Assembly: GCF_003991905.1 (NCBI RefSeq) | Contig: NZ_RSCL01000002.1 | Coordinates: 231,620 to 295,619, forward strand | Length of the DNA stretch: 64,000 bases | Source: Dulcicalothrix desertica PCC 7102 | GTDB taxonomy: Bacteria > Cyanobacteriota > Cyanobacteriia > Cyanobacteriales > Nostocaceae | Reading direction: 5' to 3' | Shown here: positions 17,721 through 24,338 of the stretch, piece by piece | Numbering within the stretch: position 1 is the first letter of the stretch | Layout: each line of letters begins with the position of its first letter | Notes under the pieces: model-generated | Databases searched by the model: none | Told to the model about the DNA's origin: nothing | What the model saw: only the letters and a program-made list of their open reading frames with translations | Made by a program: the position numbers and the translations under genes

Positions 17721-18461
17721 CTATCCTCGCCAGTTCCACACAGCTTCTTTTCCTGTGAGTTCTGGTAGGTAGATTCCGTCTAACTTGTTGGGACGGACAT
17801 ATTTAACTAGAAAGTCAACTTTCCATACACGTTCGGAACTTTTACCTGGACTTATTAGTGTGTTTCTTTCAACCCGCCAAATTGCACCTTCAACAGGGTC
17901 AACGGCGCCATGTCCAGAAACTTGAATTGCTTCTATAGCTTGTTCAATAGTAAAAGGACTACCAGTATGTAATAAGCGTGGTTGAATAAAGCCGTAATCT
18001 TTTATACGCTCGGTTACTTCTGCAAGAGTACTTCTTTGCTTACCTTGCATAATGTCGAATGCAACAAAAGGCTCGTGTGGCAAGTTATATCTAGTACCAT
18101 GAGCTTGTGCTAACCATTCGCCACATAATCGTTCGCCATCTTTAAGAACAGCTAAGAACCTATCTTCTTGTTTATATACCCACTTGGCAAATAACCAATG
18201 CTGTTCAAAAGGAGATGTATCAGCTAAATATCCTGCGCGTGTTAGAGAATAAATTTTGCCATCAATTCTGGCAATTCCCACATTTGAACCATCGAGCTTT
18301 TCTTGAACAATGACGTTATCATGTCTATCGCGCACTTTTTCAGTAGAGATACGGTTTTGACCTTCGTTGCACTTATAGTCACTAGGACCCATCCGAGAAC
18401 CAGGCAAGTGTGGGATATGACCGTAGTTTTTAGTACCTAGAGGCTTTCGTTGTAATTCCAT
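17721..18461 (-). CDS. ATP-dependent RNA ligase
   Basis: A 246-residue nucleotidyltransferase with all ligase motifs in order: I EKLDGSN (nucleophile Lys55), III LCGEWL, IIIa FVAFDI, IV EGAIWRVE and V VWKVDFLVKY. There is no OB domain and no kinase or phosphatase domain, as in short RNA_ligase (PF09414) proteins of phages and bacteria. It would seal 3'-OH/5'-phosphate RNA ends. It sits inside the tRNA array between tRNA-Ala and tRNA-Arg on the same strand, so repair of cleaved tRNAs is the natural inference. GAGGAAAA precedes the ATG. Confidence 0.88.
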   Translation of the reverse strand: MELQRKPLGTKNYGHIPHLPGSRMGPSDYKCNEGQNRISTEKVRDRHDNVIVQEKLDGSNVGIARIDGKIYSLTRAGYLADTSPFEQHWLFAKWVYKQEDRFLAVLKDGERLCGEWLAQAHGTRYNLPHEPFVAFDIMQGKQRSTLAEVTERIKDYGFIQPRLLHTGSPFTIEQAIEAIQVSGHGAVDPVEGAIWRVERNTLISPGKSSERVWKVDFLVKYVRPNKLDGIYLPELTGKEAVWNWRG

Positions 18462-18498
18462 TCATTTTGGTTTTCCTCAAATATAGTATATGAAAGCA

Positions 18499-18568
18499 GG
18501 AGTAGTAGGACTTAAACCTACAACCGTCCGGGTAGAAGCCGGATGCTCTATTCATTAAGCTATACTCC
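18499..18568 (-). tRNA. tRNA-Arg(UCU)
   Basis: Anticodon loop CTTCTAC in stem TCCGG/CCGGA. The acceptor has one mismatch at the inner end; T-loop TTTAAGT. Confidence 0.8.
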
Positions 18569-18574
18569 CACAAA

Positions 18575-18644
18575 GCGGATAACGAGCATCGAACTCGTAC
18601 CAAGAGTTTGGAAGACTCACATGCTACCGTTACACCATATCCGC
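18575..18644 (-). tRNA. tRNA-Gly(UCC)
   Basis: Anticodon loop CTTCCAA, acceptor GCGGATA/TATCCGC, T-loop TTCGATG. The outer pair of the anticodon stem is a mismatch. Confidence 0.82.
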
Positions 18645-18657
18645 GTATTTAGTAAAA

Positions 18658-18737
18658 GAAACCGGGTTTCTACGCATTCATTGTCGCAGACAAATCGTCA
18701 TTTTTATCACAGATTTCAACAAAGAAACCCGGTTTCT
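18658..18737. repeat. Pair of AAACCCGGTTTCT palindromes at the end of the PARG gene
   Basis: Two copies about 55 bp apart. The second lies inside the 3' end of the PARG gene and encodes its last residues (ETGFLC). Confidence 0.8.
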
Positions 18738-19570
18738 AGGATTTTTGAGTTAAATTCTTTAAATGTTTCTTGTTGTTTGCTTGAGTCAAAAACTGAAAAA
18801 ACTACGCTTTTAAATCTGCCCCAAAATGGATTATTGGGTAACAGTAAATCAGCAAACATTTGGGCAACCATTGATGGCTCATTTCTAAATACACCACATC
18901 CCCAGGCGCCTAACACCAAAGCATCACAACCATTATTAGCAGCTAAACTTAATAACTTACTACCGCGAACTCGAAGCACTTCAGGAATCTTATTAACATC
19001 CTGCAGCTGATTTCTTTTTACTTCTCCAGCATTAGGCGCCGGACTTGTAATAAAATCAACGAAATAAGGCTGCTCTAATAACGTTCCCTCATCATCTTTA
19101 AAAACTGGACAACCAGGAGAATAAATCATTCTATCAGTGTATAAAAGTGATTTATAACCCCGATGAAAATTATAATGCTCAGGGCATTTTAAAAGGCTTT
19201 GGTAAAGTCCGCTACTACGTGCTAAACTTTCCTCTTGTGCTTGGGCGCCTTTAAGAAAACCACCACCAGGATTTTTAGCAGAAGCAAAATTGAGAACACC
19301 AATTTTTTGATATTCTTGGCTTAGTGCAAGACGTTTTGCTCCCATTAAAGTTGTTTCGTTCCTGACTTCAAATTCAGTATTTAAAAATTGAGGAGCAGTA
19401 GAAAGAACTTTTTGTTGAATTTCCCAGAGATTATCAGGGTCGTAGCATTTTGTGTTACTTAAACAAAATGCTAGCTCTCGCGTAATATCTATTTGATTAC
19501 CATTTTCTAGAACATAATAACTAGCTTCCAGAATTGAAAGCGTGTTTTGAGCTATTGCAGTTCGTTTCAT
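18716..19570 (-). CDS. Bacterial-type PARG / macrodomain protein (TIGR02452 family)
   Basis: A 284-residue protein. The PARG signature is present: NPGGGFLKGAQAQEE, with GGG at 102-104 and the catalytic Glu pair at 113-114. LVLGAWGCGVFRN follows, the second macrodomain substrate loop. Family members hydrolyse ADP-ribose bonds in poly- or mono-ADP-ribose. It lies in the tRNA array between tRNA-Gly and a degenerate tRNA-Tyr, two genes from the RNA ligase, so ADP-ribosylated RNA or ADP-ribose phosphate from RNA repair are possible substrates (inference). The extreme C-terminus is encoded by a dispersed repeat. Confidence 0.88.
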   Translation of the reverse strand: MKRTAIAQNTLSILEASYYVLENGNQIDITRELAFCLSNTKCYDPDNLWEIQQKVLSTAPQFLNTEFEVRNETTLMGAKRLALSQEYQKIGVLNFASAKNPGGGFLKGAQAQEESLARSSGLYQSLLKCPEHYNFHRGYKSLLYTDRMIYSPGCPVFKDDEGTLLEQPYFVDFITSPAPNAGEVKRNQLQDVNKIPEVLRVRGSKLLSLAANNGCDALVLGAWGCGVFRNEPSMVAQMFADLLLPNNPFWGRFKSVVFSVFDSSKQQETFKEFNSKILETGFLC

Positions 19571-19628
19571 TTTTACTGTGTAAAATTGTGCTGACCACTC
19601 AGCCAGGTGGGAAATCTCATGGCTTTAT

Positions 19629-19646
19629 GGCGCCATTAACCAGAAA
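19629..19646. repeat. AAACCTGG-type palindrome half copy
   Basis: CCAGAAACCTGGATTTC, a degenerate copy of the dispersed AAACCNGGTTTCT family upstream of the PARG gene. Confidence 0.5.
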
Positions 19647-19747
19647 CCTGGATTTCATCGAGTTTTGTACTTTGAGCGCGTGAACTTTAAGAAGTTAATC
19701 TTTAAGCATTGAGGTTTAACCTATAAGCGTTAACCGTTAAGCTTTAA

Positions 19748-19832
19748 AGTTACATTCATGTACGGCTTATCAGTCCGTGGCAGATTTACAGTCTGCAAGT
19801 CCATAAATTGAGAGATTTTCGAGTGACCAGCG
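19748..19832 (-). tRNA. tRNA-Tyr(GUA)-like, degenerate
   Basis: A perfect anticodon arm GCAGA-CTGTAAA-TCTGC lies at 19778-19796 in the array orientation. Flanking sequence can be arranged as a class II tRNA only loosely: the acceptor does not pair and the T arm is weak. Boundaries are approximate. A clean tRNA-Tyr exists at 23115. Confidence 0.4.
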
Positions 19833-19842
19833 TTTACCTATT

Positions 19843-20478
19843 CTAATCGGGAATTTCTATATTAGTTCTGGCATTGCTGATGGAAAGAACTCTATCCACA
19901 CTTGATTTAAACTCTTCAATAAATTCTTGTCTACGCTCAATTTCTCTGGCTATATTAGTTGGGTCAAGCAGTTCCACACCCTCACGTGCCATAAAGCTAT
20001 CAGTTAAAGCTTGGTATTGCTCTGAATTAACAGCTTCGTTTTTACCCAAAACTTCCAGCGCTAGTTTATCAAGTCTTTCTTTTACCTTCGCCTGCCCTTT
20101 CTCATACTGGTTACGAGTTTGGTTATAAGCTGACTGCATAGTCGCAAGAACTTTTTCATAGTAAGCAATGAAATTTTTCATTTCTATCGCTTCTGCCACA
20201 GTCATCTCTTGCCCAGCAACAGTAACGCGCGTCGAAGCATTAGCAAGTACAATTGCTCTTTTAATTAGGCGCCTGCGGTCAATTAGTGCATTCACCCTTT
20301 GTAATTGTGCCCTTGCGTTAACTTCGTATTCTTCTCTGCTTCTATAGCCAGTAGGAATTTTACCAACTTCGACGACTGTGACTAGGGCGCCGTTTTGTAA
20401 AGCCGTAGTAGCTGAATCAATACGTTTTTGCAATAGTGTCAACTCTGCCAAAGCATCAGTTACCGTCATTACAGCCAT
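19843..20478 (-). CDS. Coiled-coil protein of unknown function in the tRNA array
   Basis: A 211-residue, highly charged, mostly helical protein. It starts with VTDALAELTLLQKRIDSATTAL and later has RRRLIKRAIVLANASTRVTVAGQEMTVAEAI. The pattern (leading helix, RLIKRAI.. NASTRV, then GQEMTVAEAI) recalls the DIP1984-like family, though the match is only by eye. AAGGAGGTG 12 bp upstream is a strong ribosome-binding site. Its position between tRNA genes and its phage-protein look suggest it travels with the array. Confidence 0.7.
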   Translation of the reverse strand: MAVMTVTDALAELTLLQKRIDSATTALQNGALVTVVEVGKIPTGYRSREEYEVNARAQLQRVNALIDRRRLIKRAIVLANASTRVTVAGQEMTVAEAIEMKNFIAYYEKVLATMQSAYNQTRNQYEKGQAKVKERLDKLALEVLGKNEAVNSEQYQALTDSFMAREGVELLDPTNIAREIERRQEFIEEFKSSVDRVLSISNARTNIEIPD

Positions 20479-20554
20479 TTGATTTTATACACCTCCTTAA
20501 TATTGCCTTTATAACTTTGGCACAATAATTTTTAGAATGACGGAATTTTAAGGA

Positions 20555-20626
20555 GCTGGAGAGGGAAGTTGAATCCCTAACCTTCCGATTACAAGTCGGA
20601 TGCTCTACCAATTGAGCTACACCAGC
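20555..20626 (-). tRNA. tRNA-Thr(UGU)
   Basis: Anticodon loop CTTGTAA in stem TCCGA/TCGGA; acceptor GCTGGTG/TCTCCAGC-type pairing with T-loop TTCAACT. Confidence 0.87.
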
Positions 20627-20637
20627 ATAATTTGGTC

Positions 20638-20709
20638 GCGGGGGCGAGGAGTTGCACCTGCCGATGTGAGGCTTATGAGACCTCCAAGACACTCTTTCTT
20701 CATCCCCGC
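20638..20709 (-). tRNA. tRNA-Met(CAU) (or tRNA-Ile2)
   Basis: Acceptor GCGGGGA pairs with GCCCCCGC-side sequence; anticodon loop CTCATAA. Whether C34 is converted to lysidine cannot be read from DNA. It lacks the GGG/CCC anticodon-stem pairs of initiators. Confidence 0.78.
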
Positions 20710-20721
20710 ATATTACCAAAT

Positions 20722-20794
20722 GCCCCTAACTGGACTTGAACCAGTAACAACTAGGTTCTTAGCCTAGTGCCTCTTCCAATTGGGCTATAGGGGC
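20722..20794 (-). tRNA. tRNA-Leu(AAG), class I type
   Basis: 73 nt, acceptor GCCCCTA/TAGGGGC, anticodon loop CTAAGAA, variable loop only 5 nt, T-loop TTCAAGT, A at the discriminator. Normal tRNA-Leu has a long variable arm; this one does not. Confidence 0.8.
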
Positions 20795-20858
20795 AGAATT
20801 TAAAACATTTGTTTTTGGTTATAGTAAAAAAACAGCTTACGCAATTTTTCTTACTAAT

Positions 20859-20932
20859 GCCCCTGGTAGAACTCGAATCTACAACCTCTTCAATCTAAGT
20901 GAAGCGCCTACTTCCAATTGGGCTACAGGGGC
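20859..20932 (-). tRNA. tRNA-Leu(UAG), class I type
   Basis: 74 nt, same GCCCCTG acceptor/D-arm backbone as the 20722 gene, anticodon loop CTTAGAT, short variable loop, A73. Confidence 0.8.
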
Positions 20933-21001
20933 GGGCGAAAACTTTATAAAAAGTGAATTAATTTAAGACAATAACCTCCTTAAAAATGTGTATTTTTTAA
21001 T

Positions 21002-21074
21002 ACCCCTGGCAGAATTTGAATCTGCATCCTCCTATTTTTGAGATAGGCGCCTCTACCAATTGGGCTACAGGGGT
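21002..21074 (-). tRNA. tRNA-Leu(CAA), class I type
   Basis: 73 nt, acceptor ACCCCTG/CAGGGGT, anticodon loop CTCAAAA, short variable loop, T-loop TTCAAAT, A73. Confidence 0.8.
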
Positions 21075-21079
21075 AAAGT

Positions 21080-21151
21080 CGGGATGACAAGGATCGAACT
21101 TGTGACATCTTGCTCCCAAAGCAAGCGCGCTACCAACTGCGCTACATCCCG
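21080..21151 (-). tRNA. tRNA-Pro(UGG)
   Basis: Acceptor CGGGATG/CATCCCG, anticodon loop TTTGGGA in stem CTTGC/GCAAG, T-loop TTCGATC. It lies between two tRNA-Leu genes. Confidence 0.88.
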
Positions 21152-21207
21152 TTAATGCTTTTTTTGCCTATAGTGAAAAATTAACTTACGCCAGTTTTTT
21201 CACTAAT

Positions 21208-21280
21208 GCCCCTGACAGAACTCGAATCTGTACGTTCTTTATCTTAAGTAAAGTGCCTCTTCCAATTGGGCTACAGGGGC
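21208..21280 (-). tRNA. tRNA-Leu(UAA), class I type
   Basis: 73 nt, acceptor GCCCCTG/CAGGGGC, anticodon loop CTTAAGA, short variable loop, A73. Its upstream-side spacer (TATAGTGAAAAA...CTTACGC) resembles the one beside the 20859 gene, so the Leu genes arose by duplication. Confidence 0.8.
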
Positions 21281-21310
21281 TAGATTGTAAAATTTTTAGA
21301 TACTAAAAAT

Positions 21311-22183
21311 CTAAAGTTTGGAATATTGTTTCTTTGCCCAATAACCTCTTGGGGGTTTTTCTATTCCATAATATTTACACCATTTCTCTATTGCTTTATC
21401 GCTCACGCCTAATTCCTTACTTAATTGTCGAGTTGACTTTTCCCAGATTAATTTTTCTAATTCTTCTTTTGACGGTCTTGCTACTTTTCTAGATGCTAGC
21501 TGAGAGCATTTTTGAGAACAATAAGTATCTTGACCTATATTAATTAAGATTTTGTCACATTGTAAACATTTATTGTGTTTCGTGGAGCTTATAAAAACCT
21601 TATTTTCATTTTTTTCATTTTTGAAGTTGATTTTTCTTATTCTGATTTTTTGATTCTTTCTAAATTGACTTAGCATCATAGTTCTACTTGTATGACCTTT
21701 GGAACCACAATAGTTGTGAGTTTGAATGTGACAATTTGGGCAAAGAAATCGCAAATTTTCCTGTCTATTGTCCTTCCAGTTTCCATTAATATGGTCAACA
21801 TGTAATGTAATGCTGTTACCTAGCCAAATATCTTGAATAGAACAAGCAGGATTCTCACATTTATACTCTCGACCAAATTCAATAAGTGCCCTCCTTAAAA
21901 TATAAGGTGTCTCTCTGAGAGTTCTATCCTCTTGTAAAATCAAAATTTCTTCCGAACTTCTCTTTGTTTTTCCTCCTTTATAATTTTTACCTTGATTTGC
22001 ACCTCTCCCTAAAAAGTGGGACATATCTATCCCATATTGTTTAATTTTTTGAGATACATAAAAATGTAGATAGCCTGATTGTGGTTTCCCAAGTTTTCTT
22101 AAAACTTCTGCAACGGACAAAGATTCTTTTACTAAAGGCTCTAATAGCTCTTTGGTATATTTCATATAATGTGAATTACGCAT
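21311..22183 (-). CDS. HNH endonuclease within the tRNA array (homing-type)
   Basis: A 290-residue protein. The N-terminal helical DNA-binding part includes LSVAEVLRKLGK, then the HNH core LHVDHINGNWKDNRQENLRFLCPNCH (read in parts) with zinc Cys pairs. A second CxxC...CxxC (CLQCDKI, YCSQKC) and an HTH-like LSKELGVSDKAIEKW follow. The layout is that of freestanding HNH homing endonucleases of phages. It lies between tRNA-Leu(UAA) and tRNA-Gln, in AT-rich DNA (poorer in GC than its neighbours), pointing to recent insertion. The ATG at 22165 is an alternative start. Confidence 0.87.
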   Translation of the reverse strand: MRNSHYMKYTKELLEPLVKESLSVAEVLRKLGKPQSGYLHFYVSQKIKQYGIDMSHFLGRGANQGKNYKGGKTKRSSEEILILQEDRTLRETPYILRRALIEFGREYKCENPACSIQDIWLGNSITLHVDHINGNWKDNRQENLRFLCPNCHIQTHNYCGSKGHTSRTMMLSQFRKNQKIRIRKINFKNEKNENKVFISSTKHNKCLQCDKILINIGQDTYCSQKCSQLASRKVARPSKEELEKLIWEKSTRQLSKELGVSDKAIEKWCKYYGIEKPPRGYWAKKQYSKL

Positions 22184-22337
22184 TATAAATATAATAACTA
22201 AGTATTCACATTAAATCAAGCATACTAACTAATAAAAGTGCTTGGAAAAGATTTATCTAGTACTGATAATTAACTGATACTTAAAATCTTTTTCCAAAAC
22301 TTTACAGGGTAAGTTTACAACTATTAAAAACCAAATC

Positions 22338-22408
22338 TGCCCCGCTAGGTCTTGAACCCAGAATACCTCTGTCAAAAAGAGGCGTGTTGCCAATTACACC
22401 ACAGGGCA
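22338..22408 (-). tRNA. tRNA-Gln(UUG)
   Basis: Acceptor TGCCCTG/CGGGGCA, anticodon loop TTTTGAC in stem CCTCT/AGAGG, T-loop TTCAAGA. Confidence 0.86.
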
Positions 22409-22417
22409 ATATATGGA

Positions 22418-22490
22418 TGCCGGAGTTAGGTTTGAACTAACCTCTCCATGATTCAGAGTCATGGCGACTTACCCAATCGTCCATCCGGCA
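22418..22490 (-). tRNA. tRNA-Gln(CUG)
   Basis: Acceptor TGCCGGA/TCCGGCA, anticodon loop CTCTGAA in stem CATGA/TCATG, T-loop TTCAAAC. Confidence 0.85.
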
Positions 22491-22491
22491 G

Positions 22492-22568
22492 TCCCCAAGT
22501 TGGTCTTGAACCAACGACCTTTCACTTTATAAACAGTGAACGCTCTAACCAAATTGAGCTACTGGGGA
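22492..22568 (-). tRNA. tRNA with enlarged anticodon loop (anticodon undetermined, possibly Ile UAU)
   Basis: Acceptor TCCCCAG/TTGGGGA and T arm (GTTGG-TTCAAGA-CCAAC) are good. The anticodon arm is TTCACT-GTTTATAA-AGTGAA: a 6-bp stem with an 8-nt loop. UAU preceded by three loop bases is one reading; a four-base anticodon is another. Confidence 0.7.
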
Positions 22569-22580
22569 ATAATAAATAGC

Positions 22581-22651
22581 TGCCCTGGTAAGTATCGAAC
22601 TTACGACCTCACGGTTAACAGCCGTTTGCTCTACCACTGAGCTACAGGGCA
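22581..22651 (-). tRNA. tRNA-Asn(GUU)
   Basis: Acceptor TGCCCTG/CAGGGCA, anticodon loop CTGTTAA, T-loop TTCGATA. Confidence 0.86.
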
Positions 22652-22658
22652 ACGAAAC

Positions 22659-22731
22659 CCCCCAAGTCAGAATCGAACTGACGACCTTCTGTGCTTCAAA
22701 CAGACGCTACTACCATCTGAGCTATCGGGGG
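22659..22731 (-). tRNA. tRNA-Phe(GAA)
   Basis: Anticodon loop TTGAAGC in stem TCTGT/ACAGA; acceptor CCCCCGA/TTGGGGG-side pairing; T-loop TTCGATT. Confidence 0.85.
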
Positions 22732-22738
22732 ATAATTG

Positions 22739-22811
22739 AGGAGAGATGGGAATTACTGCCGTGGACTGGTTTTATTTAACTCGTCGAATCAGCCACTCTA
22801 CCATCCCTCCT
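22739..22811 (-). tRNA. Degenerate tRNA, identity not assignable
   Basis: 73 nt with a complete acceptor (AGGAGGG/CTCTCCT) in array position, but the anticodon stem does not form cleanly and the T arm lacks TTCRANY. Probably a decayed tRNA gene. Confidence 0.4.
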
Positions 22812-22818
22812 ATGTAAT

Positions 22819-22891
22819 GAGCGCGCAAGGACTCAAACCTTGAATCTTCAGTTTCGTAGACTGACGTGTTATTCAGTTACACTACGCACTC
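22819..22891 (-). tRNA. tRNA-Arg(ACG)
   Basis: Anticodon loop CTACGAA in stem TCAGT/ACTGA; acceptor GAGTGCG pairs with GCGCGCTC-side sequence; T-loop TTTGAGT. Confidence 0.85.
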
Positions 22892-22965
22892 ATAAAGATT
22901 ATGGATTTGTCTACCCTTCTGGATAGCTTCGTTAACGACAATGAATCGATTTGGGATTTTGGATT

Positions 22966-22993
22966 GTAGAGACGTTACATGTAACGTCTCTAC
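22966..22993. repeat. Dispersed GTAGAGACGTT palindrome (copy 6)
   Basis: A perfect 28-bp palindrome GTAGAGACGTTACA|TGTAACGTCTCTAC inside the tRNA array. Confidence 0.85.
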
Positions 22994-23022
22994 AACATGT
23001 TTGTAATTTGGGCAATTATTCA

Positions 23023-23106
23023 GAGAAGGAGGGATTTGAACCCTCGGCGGGTGTTAAACCGCTCTCCCTTAGCAGGGGAGTACAATAAGCCACTCTGTCA
23101 CTTCTC
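23023..23106 (-). tRNA. tRNA-Ser(GCU)
   Basis: 84 nt with a class II variable arm, anticodon loop CTGCTAA in stem CTCCC/GGGAG, T-loop TTCAAAT. Confidence 0.87.
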
Positions 23107-23114
23107 TAAAAGTA

Positions 23115-23192
23115 GGTCGGGAAAGAGTTGAACTTTCAACGCAAACGCGGCTGTTTTACAGACAGTTGCCTACACCAATAGGCGAGCCGACC
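23115..23192 (-). tRNA. tRNA-Tyr(GUA)
   Basis: 78 nt, acceptor GGTCGGC/CCCGACC-side, anticodon loop CTGTAAA, extended variable arm, T-loop TTCAACT. Confidence 0.82.
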
Positions 23193-23197
23193 CATGT

Positions 23198-23268
23198 TCC
23201 CCTGACGAGAATTGAACTCGCATCTCCGCTTTGAAAGAGCAGTGATTTAACCATTAGTCCACAGGGGC
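23198..23268 (-). tRNA. tRNA-Glu(UUC), first array copy
   Basis: Anticodon loop CTTTCAA; acceptor GCCCCTG/CAGGGGA with a first-pair mismatch; T-loop TTCAATT. Confidence 0.8.
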
Positions 23269-23310
23269 AAATATCTACTTCATGCAAGTTTAAGAAGCAT
23301 ATAGTAGAAC

Positions 23311-23383
23311 GCAGCGACTAGGGCTTGAACCTAGATTCTTCGGTTTTGGAGACCGACGTGTTAGCCAATTACACCATCGCTGC
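23311..23383 (-). tRNA. tRNA-Trp(CCA)
   Basis: Acceptor GCAGCGA/TCGCTGC, anticodon loop CTCCAAA in stem TCGGT/ACCGA, T-loop TTCAAGC. Confidence 0.88.
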
Positions 23384-23390
23384 ATTTGGT

Positions 23391-23462
23391 AGCAGTGGCG
23401 GGATTTTAACCCGCATTAAACCACTTATGAGATGGCGACCTTAACAATTAGGTTACACTGCC
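23391..23462 (-). tRNA. tRNA-Met(CAU), second copy
   Basis: Acceptor GGCAGTG/CACTGCT, anticodon loop CTCATAA. It differs widely from the 20638 gene, so the two probably have different roles (elongator Met versus Ile2). Confidence 0.77.
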
Positions 23463-23474
23463 ATAATTTACCAA

Positions 23475-23545
23475 GGCTGAGGCGAGGATCGAACTCGCGC
23501 TAACCGATTTTGCAGATCGGCGCCTTTCCACTTGGCTACTCAGCC
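23475..23545 (-). tRNA. tRNA-Cys(GCA)
   Basis: Acceptor GGCTGAG/CTCAGCC, anticodon loop CTGCAAA in stem CCGAT/ATCGG, T-loop TTCGATC. Confidence 0.88.
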
Positions 23546-23552
23546 ATAAATA

Positions 23553-23622
23553 AGCGCCAACGGGAATTGAACCCGCATTTTCGGATTGAAAGACCGACGA
23601 CTTAGCCATTGGTCGATGGCGC
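23553..23622 (-). tRNA. tRNA-Glu(UUC), second array copy
   Basis: Acceptor GGCGCCA/TGGCGCT, anticodon loop CTTTCAA, one mismatch at the loop end of the stem, T-loop TTCAATT. Confidence 0.8.
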
Positions 23623-23640
23623 CATATTTATTGAATGGAG

Positions 23641-23714
23641 CCAGGATGAGGGGACTCGAACCCCCAACATTTCCGCAGACAACGGAACGCTCTAGCCAAT
23701 TGAGCTACACCCCG
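23641..23714 (-). tRNA. tRNA-Asp(GUC)
   Basis: First tRNA of the array. Acceptor CGGGGTG/CATCCTG, anticodon loop TTGTCTG in stem TTCCG/CGGAA, G73 as expected for tRNA-Asp, T-loop TTCGAGT. Confidence 0.87.
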
Positions 23715-23731
23715 AAAATTTGAGAAAACTA

Positions 23732-23810
23732 TGCCTAATTTGTTTAATTTTGAGATATTTAGATTCAGACATTTAAAGATTTCATCTAAAATCTAATATC
23801 AAATTAGGCA
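23732..23810. repeat. Long inverted repeat in the leader of the tRNA array
   Basis: TGCCTAATTTG and its exact complement CAAATTAGGCA enclose a second pairing block (GATATTTAGATT with AATCTAATATC). The 79-bp element lies between the leader ORF and the first tRNA. The rest of 23715-24098 holds no ORF; a common repeat (GTCATTCTGAGCGCAGCGAA) is at about 23852. Confidence 0.7.
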
Positions 23811-24098
23811 CGATTATTGTGAGCATCGCAATTTTGGTAAAATATTAACTGTCATTCTGAGCGCAGCGAAGAATCTTGATAAATTTAACTTTTTTTAAGA
23901 TGCTAAGAAAGCGGGAAAACTACGTTAACGTTCGCGACTCATGACATAATAATTTTTCTAAATTGAGATGCTGCACAATTATTTGTGGTGAACTTTCCCA
24001 TTAAATATTCGTCTTATTCAGTTTTCAAGGTTCAGCAAAACTACTTTTAGCTAGTTTTCAACTATTAAAATGACTATTGATATAACTGTTGAAAAGTC

Positions 24099-24293
24099 TT
24101 AAGAAAATGTCCGACGCTCGTAGAAGTAAACCCGTTGCGCGTTGCGGATATATTCTTTTGTTTGATTTTGTGCAAACTGTGAACTTTTATCAGTTCTTGC
24201 CTCGGTTTCAGATGGTTTGGAATTACGAGGCTTTCGTTTGTCTGGAGAAACTGGTTTGTAAGAGCGCGCGTGTGCTACTTGTATGTAGAACAT
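24099..24293 (-). CDS. Small basic protein at the head of the tRNA array
   Basis: A 64-residue, Lys/Arg/Ser-rich protein (MFYIQVAHARSYKPVSPDKR...), unrecognised. It is supported by an AAAGGAGG Shine-Dalgarno 9-10 bp before the ATG and by a consensus promoter about 50-75 bp further upstream. The long interval to the first tRNA (384 bp) has no other ORF. It could be a leader peptide, a nucleic-acid-binding protein or a marker of the mobile unit; the plus-strand ORF here has no such signals. Confidence 0.6.
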   Translation of the reverse strand: MFYIQVAHARSYKPVSPDKRKPRNSKPSETEARTDKSSQFAQNQTKEYIRNAQRVYFYERRTFS

Positions 24294-24338
24294 TTGCTTA
24301 ATCCTCCTTTGAGGCTTGTCTTTTGCCTCACTACAATA

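Noticed and set aside
24089..24301. Plus-strand ORF of 70 codons over the leader ORF
   Set aside because: TTG start, no ribosome-binding site, and fully opposite the minus-strand ORF that has a promoter and AAAGGAGG.
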